From contig JANXOO010000526.1 in NCBI GenBank assembly GCA_025353525.1, forward strand, positions 1 through 9,137: 9,137 nucleotides of DNA, read 5' to 3'. Of the stretch, positions 1-6,976 are shown in pieces. Both the position numbers and the translations under genes were made by a program. Position 1 is the first letter of the stretch; each line of letters begins with the position of its first letter. The notes below the pieces were generated by a model that was not told the origin of the DNA, did no database searches, and was given only the letters and a program-made list of their open reading frames with translations. Origin of the DNA: Schlesneria sp. (GTDB lineage: Bacteria; Planctomycetota; Planctomycetia; Planctomycetales; Planctomycetaceae).

Positions 1-342
1 TTCCAGCGCCCGTTTGGCTGCTACCATTCCCAATAACTGCGATGTGTCAATCGCTTCGAGATTGTTTGGCGAAATGCCGAATTCCAGCGGATCGAAAGGG
101 AGAGGATCCAGAAAACCGCCGCGACGGGCGTACGTCATATCGGCCATCTTCTGATTGGAATCGAAGTAGTCATCGGGGTTCCAGTGTGACAAGGGAACCT
201 CGGTGATGGCATCGACGCCGTTCCGGATATTCGACCAGAATTCTTCGGTATTCGTCGCCTTGGGAAAGAGCGCGCTGATCCCGACAATGGCTAACGGAGG
301 TTGGGTCGGCAGGGGCCCGGTTGTTTTGTCTGTTGGATTCAT
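1..342 (-). CDS. PfaA-type polyketide / PUFA synthase, N-terminal ketosynthase part (3' truncated by window)
   Basis: Reading right to left from the ATG at 342, 114 codons stay open to the window edge. After a short leader (residues 1-16), the start of a beta-ketoacyl synthase domain is plain: LAIVGISALFPKA (17-29), then EEFWSNIRNG and DAITEVPLSHW (33-54), the usual opening of iterative type I PKS ketosynthases. The stretch FGISPNNLEAIDTSQLLGM (88-106) has the D-x-x-QLL form seen in PfaA/PUFA-synthase and related secondary-lipid ketosynthases rather than the D-P-Q-x-R of modular PKSs. The active-site Cys and His lie beyond the window. The domain condenses malonyl units onto an acyl chain in the cytoplasm. 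The start overlaps the stop of the upstream pfaD-like gene (ATGA, 339-342), so translation is probably coupled; there is no clear Shine-Dalgarno site. Product chemistry cannot be told from this fragment. Confidence 0.9.
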   Translation of the reverse strand, partial: MNPTDKTTGPLPTQPPLAIVGISALFPKATNTEEFWSNIRNGVDAITEVPLSHWNPDDYFDSNQKMADMTYARRGGFLDPLPFDPLEFGISPNNLEAIDTSQLLGMVAAKRALE

Positions 343-2003
343 GATTCCATTATTTCGTGAGACATTTCAATCGGCACGACGTTTCTTGCGTCTGCAGGAA
401 CGTCAAATCCCTGACTCCGCAGGACATTCACGCGTTGCATGACGCACGCACCGTAAAGAAGATTATAGGCGACCGTCGCGACGCGGCGGTTTTCCGGTCG
501 TGACAGAAATGTACCGCGCGTCCATTCGTTGAAGGCACCCATCGCCGGGCCGCACCAGATCTGGTAATCCATTCGCCGCGATGGTTCTCCCGAATTGGCC
601 CAGCGCGATGATTGTCCCAGGTACCAGCGAAAGATCAGCGCCATTTGATGTTTCGGGTCGCGTTCACCTTTCTCGATCTGAGCGGGATCGCGTGTCGAGA
701 AATAGTCAACGGTCTGACGCCAGACATCCTGCAGCGATGTCCGAAACAGATTCTTTTCCAGCCATTCTCGTTCGGCCGTCGGGATATCCGCGATCCCTTT
801 GAAATTGCGGTATGTTTCGTAAAGTTTCGCCGCTCGCATCGGAAACATTGTTCCACGTTTGAGCACTTGTACTTTCACGCCCATCTCGAACATGTCAGCA
901 CATGGGCACATTGTTACGTCTGCCTGCTCGGCGTCCGCGAGCATCTGACGGACTGCGTCGCACGTTCCCGATTCGACACATGCCTGCTGTACCGAACCGA
1001 CCAGGACGTAAGCGGCACCCATCGAAAATGCGGCGGCGGCGGAGGCCGGTGTCGAAATCCCGCCCGCCGCCCCGACTCGCAATGGTTGAACGAACCGGTA
1101 TTGGGCGGCGGCTCGATCTCGAAGTGCGAGAATGGTCGGGATCAGTGTCAGCGCGGGCCGATTGTCGGTGTGTCCTCCCGAATCAGCCTCGGCGGTAATA
1201 TCCTGAGCCACTGGAACATGCTCGGCCAGTCGTGCCTGATCGGCAGTGATCGCTCCCTGTTCGACCAGTTGAGACAGAATTTTTGCCGGGGCCGGAGCGA
1301 AGAATTTTGATCCGACCTCGATCCGCGAGACTTTGGCCATCACCCGATTCGGTGTGCAAATTTCACCGCCAGGCAATCGGTGAATTCCATGCAGACGATA
1401 CCGAACGACATGAGGTGTCAAATCAAGATACGCCGAGGCTTCAACCAGACGAACGTGTCGCCGCAAATACAAGTCGACGACCCCTCGCTCCAAGGTCTGT
1501 TCGTTGGGGCTGTGGATCAGATTGAAGCCGTACGGTTGAAGGTTGCTGACACCGTTTGGCGAACGTGAGTCGGTCGACAGTTTTTCAAGCCGATCAATGG
1601 CTGCTTCGATTCGTGACAGTCCGAGTCCTGCGGCTCCGAAAAAGCCAAGCATCCCGTGGCGGGCCATTTCTTCGACGATTCGTTCAGAACCGATTCCTGC
1701 CGCCATCGCCCCCGACACATACGCATGCTTCAATCCGTGATCACGTCGGAACGATTCGTCACCCAGCATTTCAGGTCGGACAGGAGGAACCATACCGACA
1801 ATCGGATATGACAATGATCCCTGGTCCATCGAGCCCGTGGTCGCAACTCCGCCAAAAGCAAGGCCAGGACCGCGAGGCGTTCGGACAATCAATAACGGCT
1901 TTGAGACTTCGCGAATCGAGAGGGATACGTCATCGGATTCGACCGCAAGCGTACCGCCGTGGGAAGACCACGAACCGAACGGTGACTGGACAGAAGAATT
2001 CAT
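339..2003 (-). CDS. pfaD: PfaD family FMN-dependent enoyl reductase of PUFA/polyketide synthase
   Basis: This encodes a trans-acting enoyl reductase of the 2-nitropropane dioxygenase-like TIM-barrel family, which in PUFA synthases reduces enoyl intermediates on the PfaA partner using FMN and NAD(P)H. With the chosen start it is 554 residues. Family marks are KHAYVSGAMAAGIGSE (92-107), MLGFFGAAGL (118-127), the highly typical EADSGGHTDNRP (272-283), the flavin phosphate-binding GAAGGISTP (311-319), and YVLVGSVQQACVESGTCD (332-349). A helical C-terminal extension follows, as usual in PfaD. The frame is open further upstream to an ATG at 2117 (592 residues) and also has an ATG at 2021. The 38 extra residues show no resemblance to the family and contain a possible -10 box, so I prefer 2003 or 2021; none has a good Shine-Dalgarno site. 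It overlaps the downstream synthase by ATGA. The symbol is by family; orthology to marine pfaD is not shown. Confidence 0.92.
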   Translation of the reverse strand: MNSSVQSPFGSWSSHGGTLAVESDDVSLSIREVSKPLLIVRTPRGPGLAFGGVATTGSMDQGSLSYPIVGMVPPVRPEMLGDESFRRDHGLKHAYVSGAMAAGIGSERIVEEMARHGMLGFFGAAGLGLSRIEAAIDRLEKLSTDSRSPNGVSNLQPYGFNLIHSPNEQTLERGVVDLYLRRHVRLVEASAYLDLTPHVVRYRLHGIHRLPGGEICTPNRVMAKVSRIEVGSKFFAPAPAKILSQLVEQGAITADQARLAEHVPVAQDITAEADSGGHTDNRPALTLIPTILALRDRAAAQYRFVQPLRVGAAGGISTPASAAAAFSMGAAYVLVGSVQQACVESGTCDAVRQMLADAEQADVTMCPCADMFEMGVKVQVLKRGTMFPMRAAKLYETYRNFKGIADIPTAEREWLEKNLFRTSLQDVWRQTVDYFSTRDPAQIEKGERDPKHQMALIFRWYLGQSSRWANSGEPSRRMDYQIWCGPAMGAFNEWTRGTFLSRPENRRVATVAYNLLYGACVMQRVNVLRSQGFDVPADARNVVPIEMSHEIMES

Positions 2004-2051
2004 TGTGGAATCAAAAATCATTGATGCGACAGTGCCGTGAAATTTAACACG

Positions 2052-2080
2052 AGTATAGAAGTCTGCGTGACCAGTTGCAC
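2052..2080 (-). promoter_or_regulatory. candidate sigma70-like promoter for the pfaD-PKS operon
   Basis: On the minus strand a TATACT box (2057-2052) matches five of six positions of the -10 consensus. Seventeen bases upstream is GTGCAA (2080-2075), a poor -35. It would start transcription near 2045, a short distance upstream of the ATGs at 2021 and 2003 and downstream of the ATG at 2117, which supports the shorter PfaD. This is a motif match only. Confidence 0.25.
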
Positions 2081-2175
2081 GCCGGAAAGGAGTTTTTGCC
2101 GAATACGGGGCATACATACTCTACGAAAAATGATCCGGTTTTTCCTGTCCTGCCGATCACCCTGCGAGATATCGA

Positions 2176-2205
2176 TTGGACGCCCGTCCAGATGACGCGT
2201 AGAAT
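2176..2205 (+). promoter_or_regulatory. candidate promoter with overlapping inverted repeat, upstream of the protease fusion
   Basis: TTGGAC (2176-2181) and TAGAAT (2200-2205) are separated by 18 bases and would place a transcript start about 45 bases before the ATG at 2257. The -10 matches five of six consensus bases, the -35 three. The perfect inverted repeat TGGACG-CC-CGTCCA (2177-2190) sits across the -35 and spacer, where a repressor or activator could bind. The site lies in the divergent region between the PfaD operon and the protease gene. Confidence 0.3.
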
Positions 2206-2256
2206 CGTCGCGTTGGCCGACGTGTTTGCCTGAGTTCCCGAGACGGGGTTTGTAAC

Positions 2257-4494
2257 ATGGTTGAGTTCGCTCGGTTAGTGCGACGGGTCGCGATTTGCCT
2301 CGCTGTTATTTCTTCCGGGTTTGGCACGCTCCGTGGCGACGATTCAGTTCCCGAATCCACTTTAAAATTGTCGGGCGACAAGTCGGTACAGGATTTGGCG
2401 GCGATTGTGAAAAAGTCTGTTGTCGTTGTGACGTTTAACGGGCGCGACGGTCAAAAACAGGGGCTGGGTGCGGGTTTCATCATCCGGGAAGACGGTCTGA
2501 TTGCCACCAATTTGCACGTCATCGGCGAAGCACGACCGATTCGCGTTGAATTGCACGACGGACGAAAATTTGATGTCGCTTCGGTTTATGCGACCGAACG
2601 ATCACAAGATCTTGCCATTCTGAAAATCGAAGCACGCGACCTGCCCGCACTTCCATTGGGAAATTCCGATGAACTGTCCGAAGGGCAACCAGTGATGGCG
2701 ATCGGCAATCCGCTTGGACTGGAACGAAGCGTTGTCAGCGGTGTTCTTTCAGGGCGCCGCGAGATTGAAGGGCGTACAATGCTGCAGATCGCACTTCCGA
2801 TCGAGCGAGGAAACAGCGGCGGTCCGCTTCTTGATCTTCAGGGCCGGGTTCAGGGGTTGCTGACGCTGAAGTCGCTGATGACCAAAAATCTGGGTTTCGC
2901 CATCGCCATCAATTCGCTGAAGCCGTTGCTCGAAAAACCGAACCCGGTCCCCATGAGTCGCTGGCTGACGATCGGTGCCCTGGATCCCGATATCTGGAGC
3001 GTTCTACCCGGCGGTCGCTGGCGGCAACGAGCGGGCCTGATCTCTGTCGATGGCACCGGCGGCGGGTTTGGAGGACGAGCGCTGTGCCTCGCGAACGAGC
3101 AAACGCCAGACGCGCCGTTCGAGGCGGCTGTCCAGGTAAGATTCACCCCCGGAGATGGTGCCGCAGGGATCGTCTTTCATGCTGACGGTGGCGACAAACA
3201 CTATGGCTTTTATCCGACGAACGGCAAGCTTCGACTGAGCCGATTCGATGGCCCCGACGTTTATTCATGGGCCGTGCTACGAGAAACCGCTTCAGCGGCC
3301 CTGAAAAAAGAGGGCTGGAATGCTTTGAAAGTCCGTGTCGAGTCCGAGCGAATCCTGTGTTACCTGAACGGAAAACTCATCTTCGACGTGTCGGACAAAA
3401 CATACAAATCGGGAAAAGTCGGTCTCTGCAAATTTCGACAGACCGAGGCTGAGTTCAAGGAGTTTCGAGTTGCACCGAAACTGGCCGAAACCGGACATTC
3501 TGACGAATTGCCAAGTCGTGTCGCCAAGACCGTCGAAGGGCTGACACTTGATGATGCGTCTGCATCAGAGGCCTTTCAAACGCTCGCGACAGAAGACACT
3601 GGCGTTGTCGACCTGTTGGAAGAACAGGCGAAGCAGTTTGAAAAGCGTGCCGCCCGGGTTCGCCGAATTGCATCTGATATCCATGCGATCAAAACATTGA
3701 CTGAATTCAACGTAACGGTGAACGCCAATACGGTCGACCTGCTTCGAGGCGCTCTGCTGATTTCCAGACTGGACAATCCGGAACTGAACATCGACGAATA
3801 CGTTCGCGATGTCCAGCGGCACGCCCGACGAATCAAGGCATCGGTGCCTGCTGATGCCAGTGAATCCGACCGATTCGTCGCCTTGAATCGATATTTGTTT
3901 GAAGAACAGGGGTTTCACGGCAGTCGCACCGACTACGACAATCGATCGAACTGTTACGTCAATGAAGTTCTGGATGACCGCGAAGGGAAGCCGATCGCAC
4001 TCTCGGTACTCTACATCGAAATTGCGAGACATGTCGGGCTGAACGTCGTCGGTGTCGGAATGCCGCACCATTTCCTGGCGAGACATGAACCAAAAACAGG
4101 GGCCGGGCAACTCGTCGACGTTTTTGATCGTGGGCGATTGTTAACGGCGGAAGACGCGCAAGCGAAATATGAAGAACTGGGTGATTCAAAGTGGCAAGAA
4201 TCCTTTCTGGATTCAACACCGCCAAAGGCGACCCTCGAACGAATTCTGCGGAACCTTCTGAACGCTGCGATCGAGGGACGGGAAATCGAGCGGTTATTGC
4301 GGTACACAGACGCCGTTCTGGTACTCAACCCGAATTCCGGGCAAGACCACCTGTTTCGAGGGATTCTCTGCTATCAGACCGAACGCCTGGAGCAAGCTCG
4401 GGCCGAGATAGAATGGCTAATGAGCCACGAATCGAATATCAATCAACAGAGCATCAATGACCTGGATCGAGCAATCAGAGACGCTCAGAAATAG
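2257..4494 (+). CDS. exported HtrA-like serine protease fused to DUF1080-like and SirB1-type transglutaminase-like/TPR domains
   Basis: A 745-residue protein. Residues 1-27 form a signal peptide (RR, then hydrophobic VAICLAVISSGFG), so it acts outside the cytoplasmic membrane. Residues about 45-225 are a trypsin-like protease of the HtrA/Deg type with His87 (TNLHVIG), Asp118 (SQDLAILKI) and Ser187 (RGNSGGPLL), a complete triad. No PDZ domain follows, unlike DegP. Residues about 235-406 resemble the DUF1080 / concanavalin-like module common in planctomycetes (HYGFYPTNGKLRLSRFDGPD at 315-334, then GKVGLCKF). Residues about 420-530 are a charged helical linker. Residues about 535-745 match SirB1: NCYVNEVLDDREGKPIALSV (565-584), the His605 motif (MPHHFLAR), then a TPR-like C-terminus. 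In SirB1 proteins the canonical transglutaminase Cys is often absent; here the only nearby Cys is Cys566, so transglutaminase chemistry is uncertain. The start at 2257 directly precedes the signal peptide; the upstream purine-rich GAGACGGGG is a weak ribosome binding site. Confidence 0.9.
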   Translation: MVEFARLVRRVAICLAVISSGFGTLRGDDSVPESTLKLSGDKSVQDLAAIVKKSVVVVTFNGRDGQKQGLGAGFIIREDGLIATNLHVIGEARPIRVELHDGRKFDVASVYATERSQDLAILKIEARDLPALPLGNSDELSEGQPVMAIGNPLGLERSVVSGVLSGRREIEGRTMLQIALPIERGNSGGPLLDLQGRVQGLLTLKSLMTKNLGFAIAINSLKPLLEKPNPVPMSRWLTIGALDPDIWSVLPGGRWRQRAGLISVDGTGGGFGGRALCLANEQTPDAPFEAAVQVRFTPGDGAAGIVFHADGGDKHYGFYPTNGKLRLSRFDGPDVYSWAVLRETASAALKKEGWNALKVRVESERILCYLNGKLIFDVSDKTYKSGKVGLCKFRQTEAEFKEFRVAPKLAETGHSDELPSRVAKTVEGLTLDDASASEAFQTLATEDTGVVDLLEEQAKQFEKRAARVRRIASDIHAIKTLTEFNVTVNANTVDLLRGALLISRLDNPELNIDEYVRDVQRHARRIKASVPADASESDRFVALNRYLFEEQGFHGSRTDYDNRSNCYVNEVLDDREGKPIALSVLYIEIARHVGLNVVGVGMPHHFLARHEPKTGAGQLVDVFDRGRLLTAEDAQAKYEELGDSKWQESFLDSTPPKATLERILRNLLNAAIEGREIERLLRYTDAVLVLNPNSGQDHLFRGILCYQTERLEQARAEIEWLMSHESNINQQSINDLDRAIRDAQK

Positions 4495-4659
4495 GCAGCT
4501 TCGGTACTGGCCAACGTGGCAAATGGTACGAATCGGTCGACAGCCAGCGACCTGACGGGGCCGAATGTCTGGATTGCAATACCGGTTTGCGAAATCGTCC
4601 GCCCAGCTTCCAGACCCACCCCCATCAGAGGCAATTTAGTCCTGACCTTTTCGCCTGCG

Positions 4660-5562
4660 TTAACTCATCAGCATCGCCTCGGCTTCATGCTCGGCCTTAT
4701 CCATCAAAGCTGCAGATATTTCCGCAAATTGAACGTTGAATTTGCTATTACCGTACTGGGCTAGCGCAGGCAGGAACGGGTTGCTGGCCGGATCATAATT
4801 CGAACTTTCGTGAAAACGTTGCAAATGATTGGCCATATGATCAGCGACCGCGACCAACGCTGTTAACTTCGGGAATCTGTGCGCCATTTCCGGGTCGTGG
4901 TGAAATAAGACCACCTCTTGTAACGGTTCAGGCAACTGCTGAGAGACTGCATAATACGCACCCAGTCGGCAATGGTCAGTACCGACTGCAATTCTTTCTG
5001 CTTTCAGAAGGTCTTTGGATTCATCAAATTCCAGCGTATCGAAAGTGAGGAATTGGTCAGGGACGGTAATGGCCAGCAAAGTGCGGCCAAAATCATGAAT
5101 CAGGCCGGCGGTGAATTCTTCCCCCATAAATCCGAAGTGAAACAGTTGATTCAAGTGCGTTGACAATAAGGCAGTAATGAACCCATGTTTGACCAGAACT
5201 TCGCGAATCGCTTTCTGTCCGAGAGATATTCTCTTCATCATACTGGTGATACTTGCCGACAGAATCAGATTCTGGCATTGCGCAAATCCCAGCCGCAAAA
5301 CGGCCCGGTGCAGGCTGACGATCGGAGTGACCGGGCTGTACATGGCACTGTTGGCCAGTTTCAGCATGTCGGTCATCAACTTCAAGTCTTGCTCGACAAC
5401 GTCCGAATATTCCGAAATGGAACAGTCGGGTTTCTCAGTGACCCGCATGGCTTGAATCGCGACGGACGGCAGCATTTGCAGTTCAGACGATCTCCGTTTC
5501 AGCTCTGCAATCAATGCTGGCGGTGGCAAGAAAAGATCAGGGGATGCCAAATCATTTGCCAT
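4660..5562 (-). CDS. HDOD domain-containing signalling protein
   Basis: A 300-residue soluble protein without signal peptide. The HDOD domain covers about residues 20-245: an N-terminal helical part with LPSVAIQAMRV (31-41) and the KLANSAMYSP segment (68-77), then the HD-like half with His126, GLIHDFGRTLLA (153-164; His156-Asp157), DHCRLGAYYA (196-205; His197), LFHHDPEMAHRFP (219-231; His221-His222) and VAVADHMANHL (237-247; Asp241). HDOD proteins are regulators in signal transduction and have no assigned general enzymatic activity. No receiver, GGDEF or EAL domain is attached, so it probably acts as a stand-alone output or adaptor. The C-terminal 50 residues are unassigned. There is no evident Shine-Dalgarno site before the ATG at 5562. 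It lies 104 bases after the zinc-ribbon gene on the same strand and may be cotranscribed or have its own promoter. Confidence 0.88.
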   Translation of the reverse strand: MANDLASPDLFLPPPALIAELKRRSSELQMLPSVAIQAMRVTEKPDCSISEYSDVVEQDLKLMTDMLKLANSAMYSPVTPIVSLHRAVLRLGFAQCQNLILSASITSMMKRISLGQKAIREVLVKHGFITALLSTHLNQLFHFGFMGEEFTAGLIHDFGRTLLAITVPDQFLTFDTLEFDESKDLLKAERIAVGTDHCRLGAYYAVSQQLPEPLQEVVLFHHDPEMAHRFPKLTALVAVADHMANHLQRFHESSNYDPASNPFLPALAQYGNSKFNVQFAEISAALMDKAEHEAEAMLMS

Positions 5563-5609
5563 AAACGCATTCCATTCAAATCAGCCCACACCATCCGCTC
5601 TTTTTCACG

Positions 5610-5638
5610 AGACCGTTGGGCGTTGATTAGACCGGTCT
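5610..5638. promoter_or_regulatory. possible operator: AGACCG repeats with perfect 10-bp palindrome
   Basis: AGACCGGTCT (5629-5638) is a perfect palindrome. The half-site AGACCG recurs in the same orientation at 5610-5615, 19 bases away. Both lie in the 104-base gap upstream of the HDOD gene, where a regulator of that gene could bind. Chance occurrence is not excluded, and no matching -10/-35 pair is convincing. Confidence 0.2.
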
Positions 5639-5666
5639 GACACAATTCCCGCAAGCGAGTTCCCGG

Positions 5667-5849
5667 TCACCGCGAGACACTCAAATTCGTCGTTCGATGG
5701 CGAGGTTTCCGGACAGCAACCCAAAACGGCTCGCGATACAGGACATCGCAATGTCCGCACCTGACGAGGCGGTACAGAAATGTGATCCAACGAAATTTTG
5801 CCTGGCCGGTTCGGCGTGGGTCCGAACATCTGCAATAGGGGCATGGCAT
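5667..5849 (-). CDS. small zinc-ribbon protein (60 aa)
   Basis: A short gene with a strong start: AAGGAG (5862-5857) lies seven bases before the ATG at 5849. The 60-residue product has two cysteine pairs, CPYC (Cys3, Cys6) and CGHC (Cys31, Cys34), separated by a basic, aromatic stretch (RRTGQAKFRWITFLYRLVR). This is the layout of a four-Cys zinc ribbon, and it resembles small ribbon proteins in which basic and aromatic residues precede the second CxxC. The C-terminal tail is basic (RKPRHRTT). An extra Cys8 is present. The frame is open upstream to an ATG at 5900, but those 17 codons lack both family features and a ribosome binding site. Role unknown; nucleic-acid or protein binding is only an inference from the fold. 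It sits 69 bases after the importer's binding-protein gene on the same strand, perhaps as the tail of that operon. Confidence 0.72.
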   Translation of the reverse strand: MPCPYCRCSDPRRTGQAKFRWITFLYRLVRCGHCDVLYREPFWVAVRKPRHRTTNLSVSR

Positions 5850-5856
5850 TTGAATA

Positions 5857-5862
5857 CTCCTT
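5857..5862 (-). promoter_or_regulatory. strong Shine-Dalgarno site deciding the zinc-ribbon start
   Basis: AAGGAG on the minus strand with a seven-base spacer to ATG 5849. This is among the best ribosome binding sites in the window, and it supports both the reality of the small gene and its start. Confidence 0.7.
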
Positions 5863-5918
5863 ACGCCGTCTCTCCGGCTCACTCGCTCCATCGTCGCCAC
5901 GCAGGATCATAGGCGATC

Positions 5919-6962
5919 TTATTGCGAATTTGAACCCTCAAATCGATTTACTTCAGGGATCACGAATTCGCAAGTAAATGATTCGCCCGCCTTCACGCTG
6001 TCGGGTTTGAGCAAACCGATTTCGGTCATTTGTGAAACCAGCGTCTGCCATCGCCCGGCGGACATTTCGCCAAAGCGACTTTCGTCAAATCTCTCCGGCA
6101 AACAGAGCGGTTTCAATTCCCGAGCCCCGAATGCCAGGATTTCGACACCCATTTCTGCGTTGTCTTTGTGAATCCGGACATTTGTTTCTGCGGGTTCGGC
6201 GAGGTACTTCTTCCAGCCTCGGATTGAGGCTCGCGTCATTTTGGCAACAACATCCGCTCGTTTTCCGATCATCTCGCGCCGCGTCAGCAAGACACTCGTG
6301 TAGGTGTTGAAGCCGATGCCTGACAACATCAGACACTGGGGATCACTTTCCTTTCCCGAAGCCAAAAACGGCTCGCTGAAACTGTAGGCCTGCTGCCCAT
6401 AGTCAGTTTCTTCCAGAAACGGAACAATGCTTCCGCCGTACTGGACGACCTGAATGTGATCGAGGTTGACTTTCTTTTTAAGCCACTGGGTAAAGGGTTG
6501 ACCCGGATTGATGGCAAGAGTGAATTTCTTCGTCCCGGCGAGGTCTTCGAGTCGGTTCAGGCCGCTTTTCCTGTGAACCATGATACATCGCGGACTGTCC
6601 TGGATCGGAGCCATCACGGCAACCACATCGGCCTGTTGGGCTCTCAGAAGCAATACCTTGTCGGCATTGTCGACTCCAAAATCGTATTTTCCATCCGCAA
6701 CAAGCGGGATCACGGGAGCTTTGGGGCCACCGGGTATGATCGTCACGTTCAGTCCTTCGTCCGCGAAGTACCCGTGAACAAGTGCCGCGTAGAATCCGCC
6801 GTGTTCCGCTTCTGCTCGCCAATTCAGCGCGAGTGACACATCGACGGACCTGGGGGTTGTCGACGCGCCAGGTTCCGTCGATGTACCAGGTATTGGCGAA
6901 TCAGGCTGACACCCAATGAATCCGATTAAAAAAAGGAGCAGGCTGCATCGACGTGTGCTCAT
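5919..6962 (-). CDS. ABC transporter substrate-binding lipoprotein, NMT1/THI5-like (ThiY/SsuA class)
   Basis: A 347-residue periplasmic binding component of the importer encoded just upstream. The N-terminus has RR, a hydrophobic run (LLLFLIGFIG) and Cys18 in a relaxed lipobox (FIGC), so it is likely a lipid-anchored protein; a Pro/Ser/Thr-rich linker (about 20-38) follows. The body matches the NMT1/THI5-like fold: LALNWRAEAEHGGFYAAL (44-61), GYFADEGLNVTIIPGG (64-79), DFGVDNADKVLLLRAQ (94-109) and SPRCIMVHRKSG (123-134). Relatives bind pyrimidine thiamine precursors, sulfonates, nitrate or taurine; the EHGGFYAAL form resembles ThiY-like proteins, but the ligand cannot be read from sequence. 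The start at 6962 is chosen over the ATG at 7010 because it precedes the signal sequence and has AGGGA six bases upstream; the 14-base gap to the permease stop indicates one operon. Confidence 0.9.
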   Translation of the reverse strand: MSTRRCSLLLFLIGFIGCQPDSPIPGTSTEPGASTTPRSVDVSLALNWRAEAEHGGFYAALVHGYFADEGLNVTIIPGGPKAPVIPLVADGKYDFGVDNADKVLLLRAQQADVVAVMAPIQDSPRCIMVHRKSGLNRLEDLAGTKKFTLAINPGQPFTQWLKKKVNLDHIQVVQYGGSIVPFLEETDYGQQAYSFSEPFLASGKESDPQCLMLSGIGFNTYTSVLLTRREMIGKRADVVAKMTRASIRGWKKYLAEPAETNVRIHKDNAEMGVEILAFGARELKPLCLPERFDESRFGEMSAGRWQTLVSQMTEIGLLKPDSVKAGESFTCEFVIPEVNRFEGSNSQ

Positions 6963-6968
6963 GGACGT

Positions 6969-6973
6969 TCCCT
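6969..6973 (-). promoter_or_regulatory. Shine-Dalgarno site for the binding-lipoprotein gene
   Basis: AGGGA on the minus strand, six bases before ATG 6962, in the short gap after the permease stop codon. It decides for the 6962 start over the in-frame ATG at 7010, which lies inside the permease gene. Confidence 0.55.
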
Positions 6974-6976
6974 GTT

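Noticed and set aside
612..1310. 232-codon open frame on the plus strand opposite pfaD
   Set aside because: Antisense shadow of a well-supported gene; the translation is Arg/Cys/Ser-rich and low in recognisable structure.
3565..4110. 181-codon minus-strand frame inside the protease fusion gene
   Set aside because: Opposite strand of a confirmed coding region, with no domain or ribosome binding site.
4495..4659. Terminator between the convergent protease and HDOD genes
   Set aside because: Only a weak GCAA/TTGC hairpin around 4577-4591 without a T run; not enough to call.
5605..5910. 101-codon minus-strand frame overlapping the zinc-ribbon gene
   Set aside because: The other minus frame has the CxxC pairs and the strong ribosome binding site; this one has neither.
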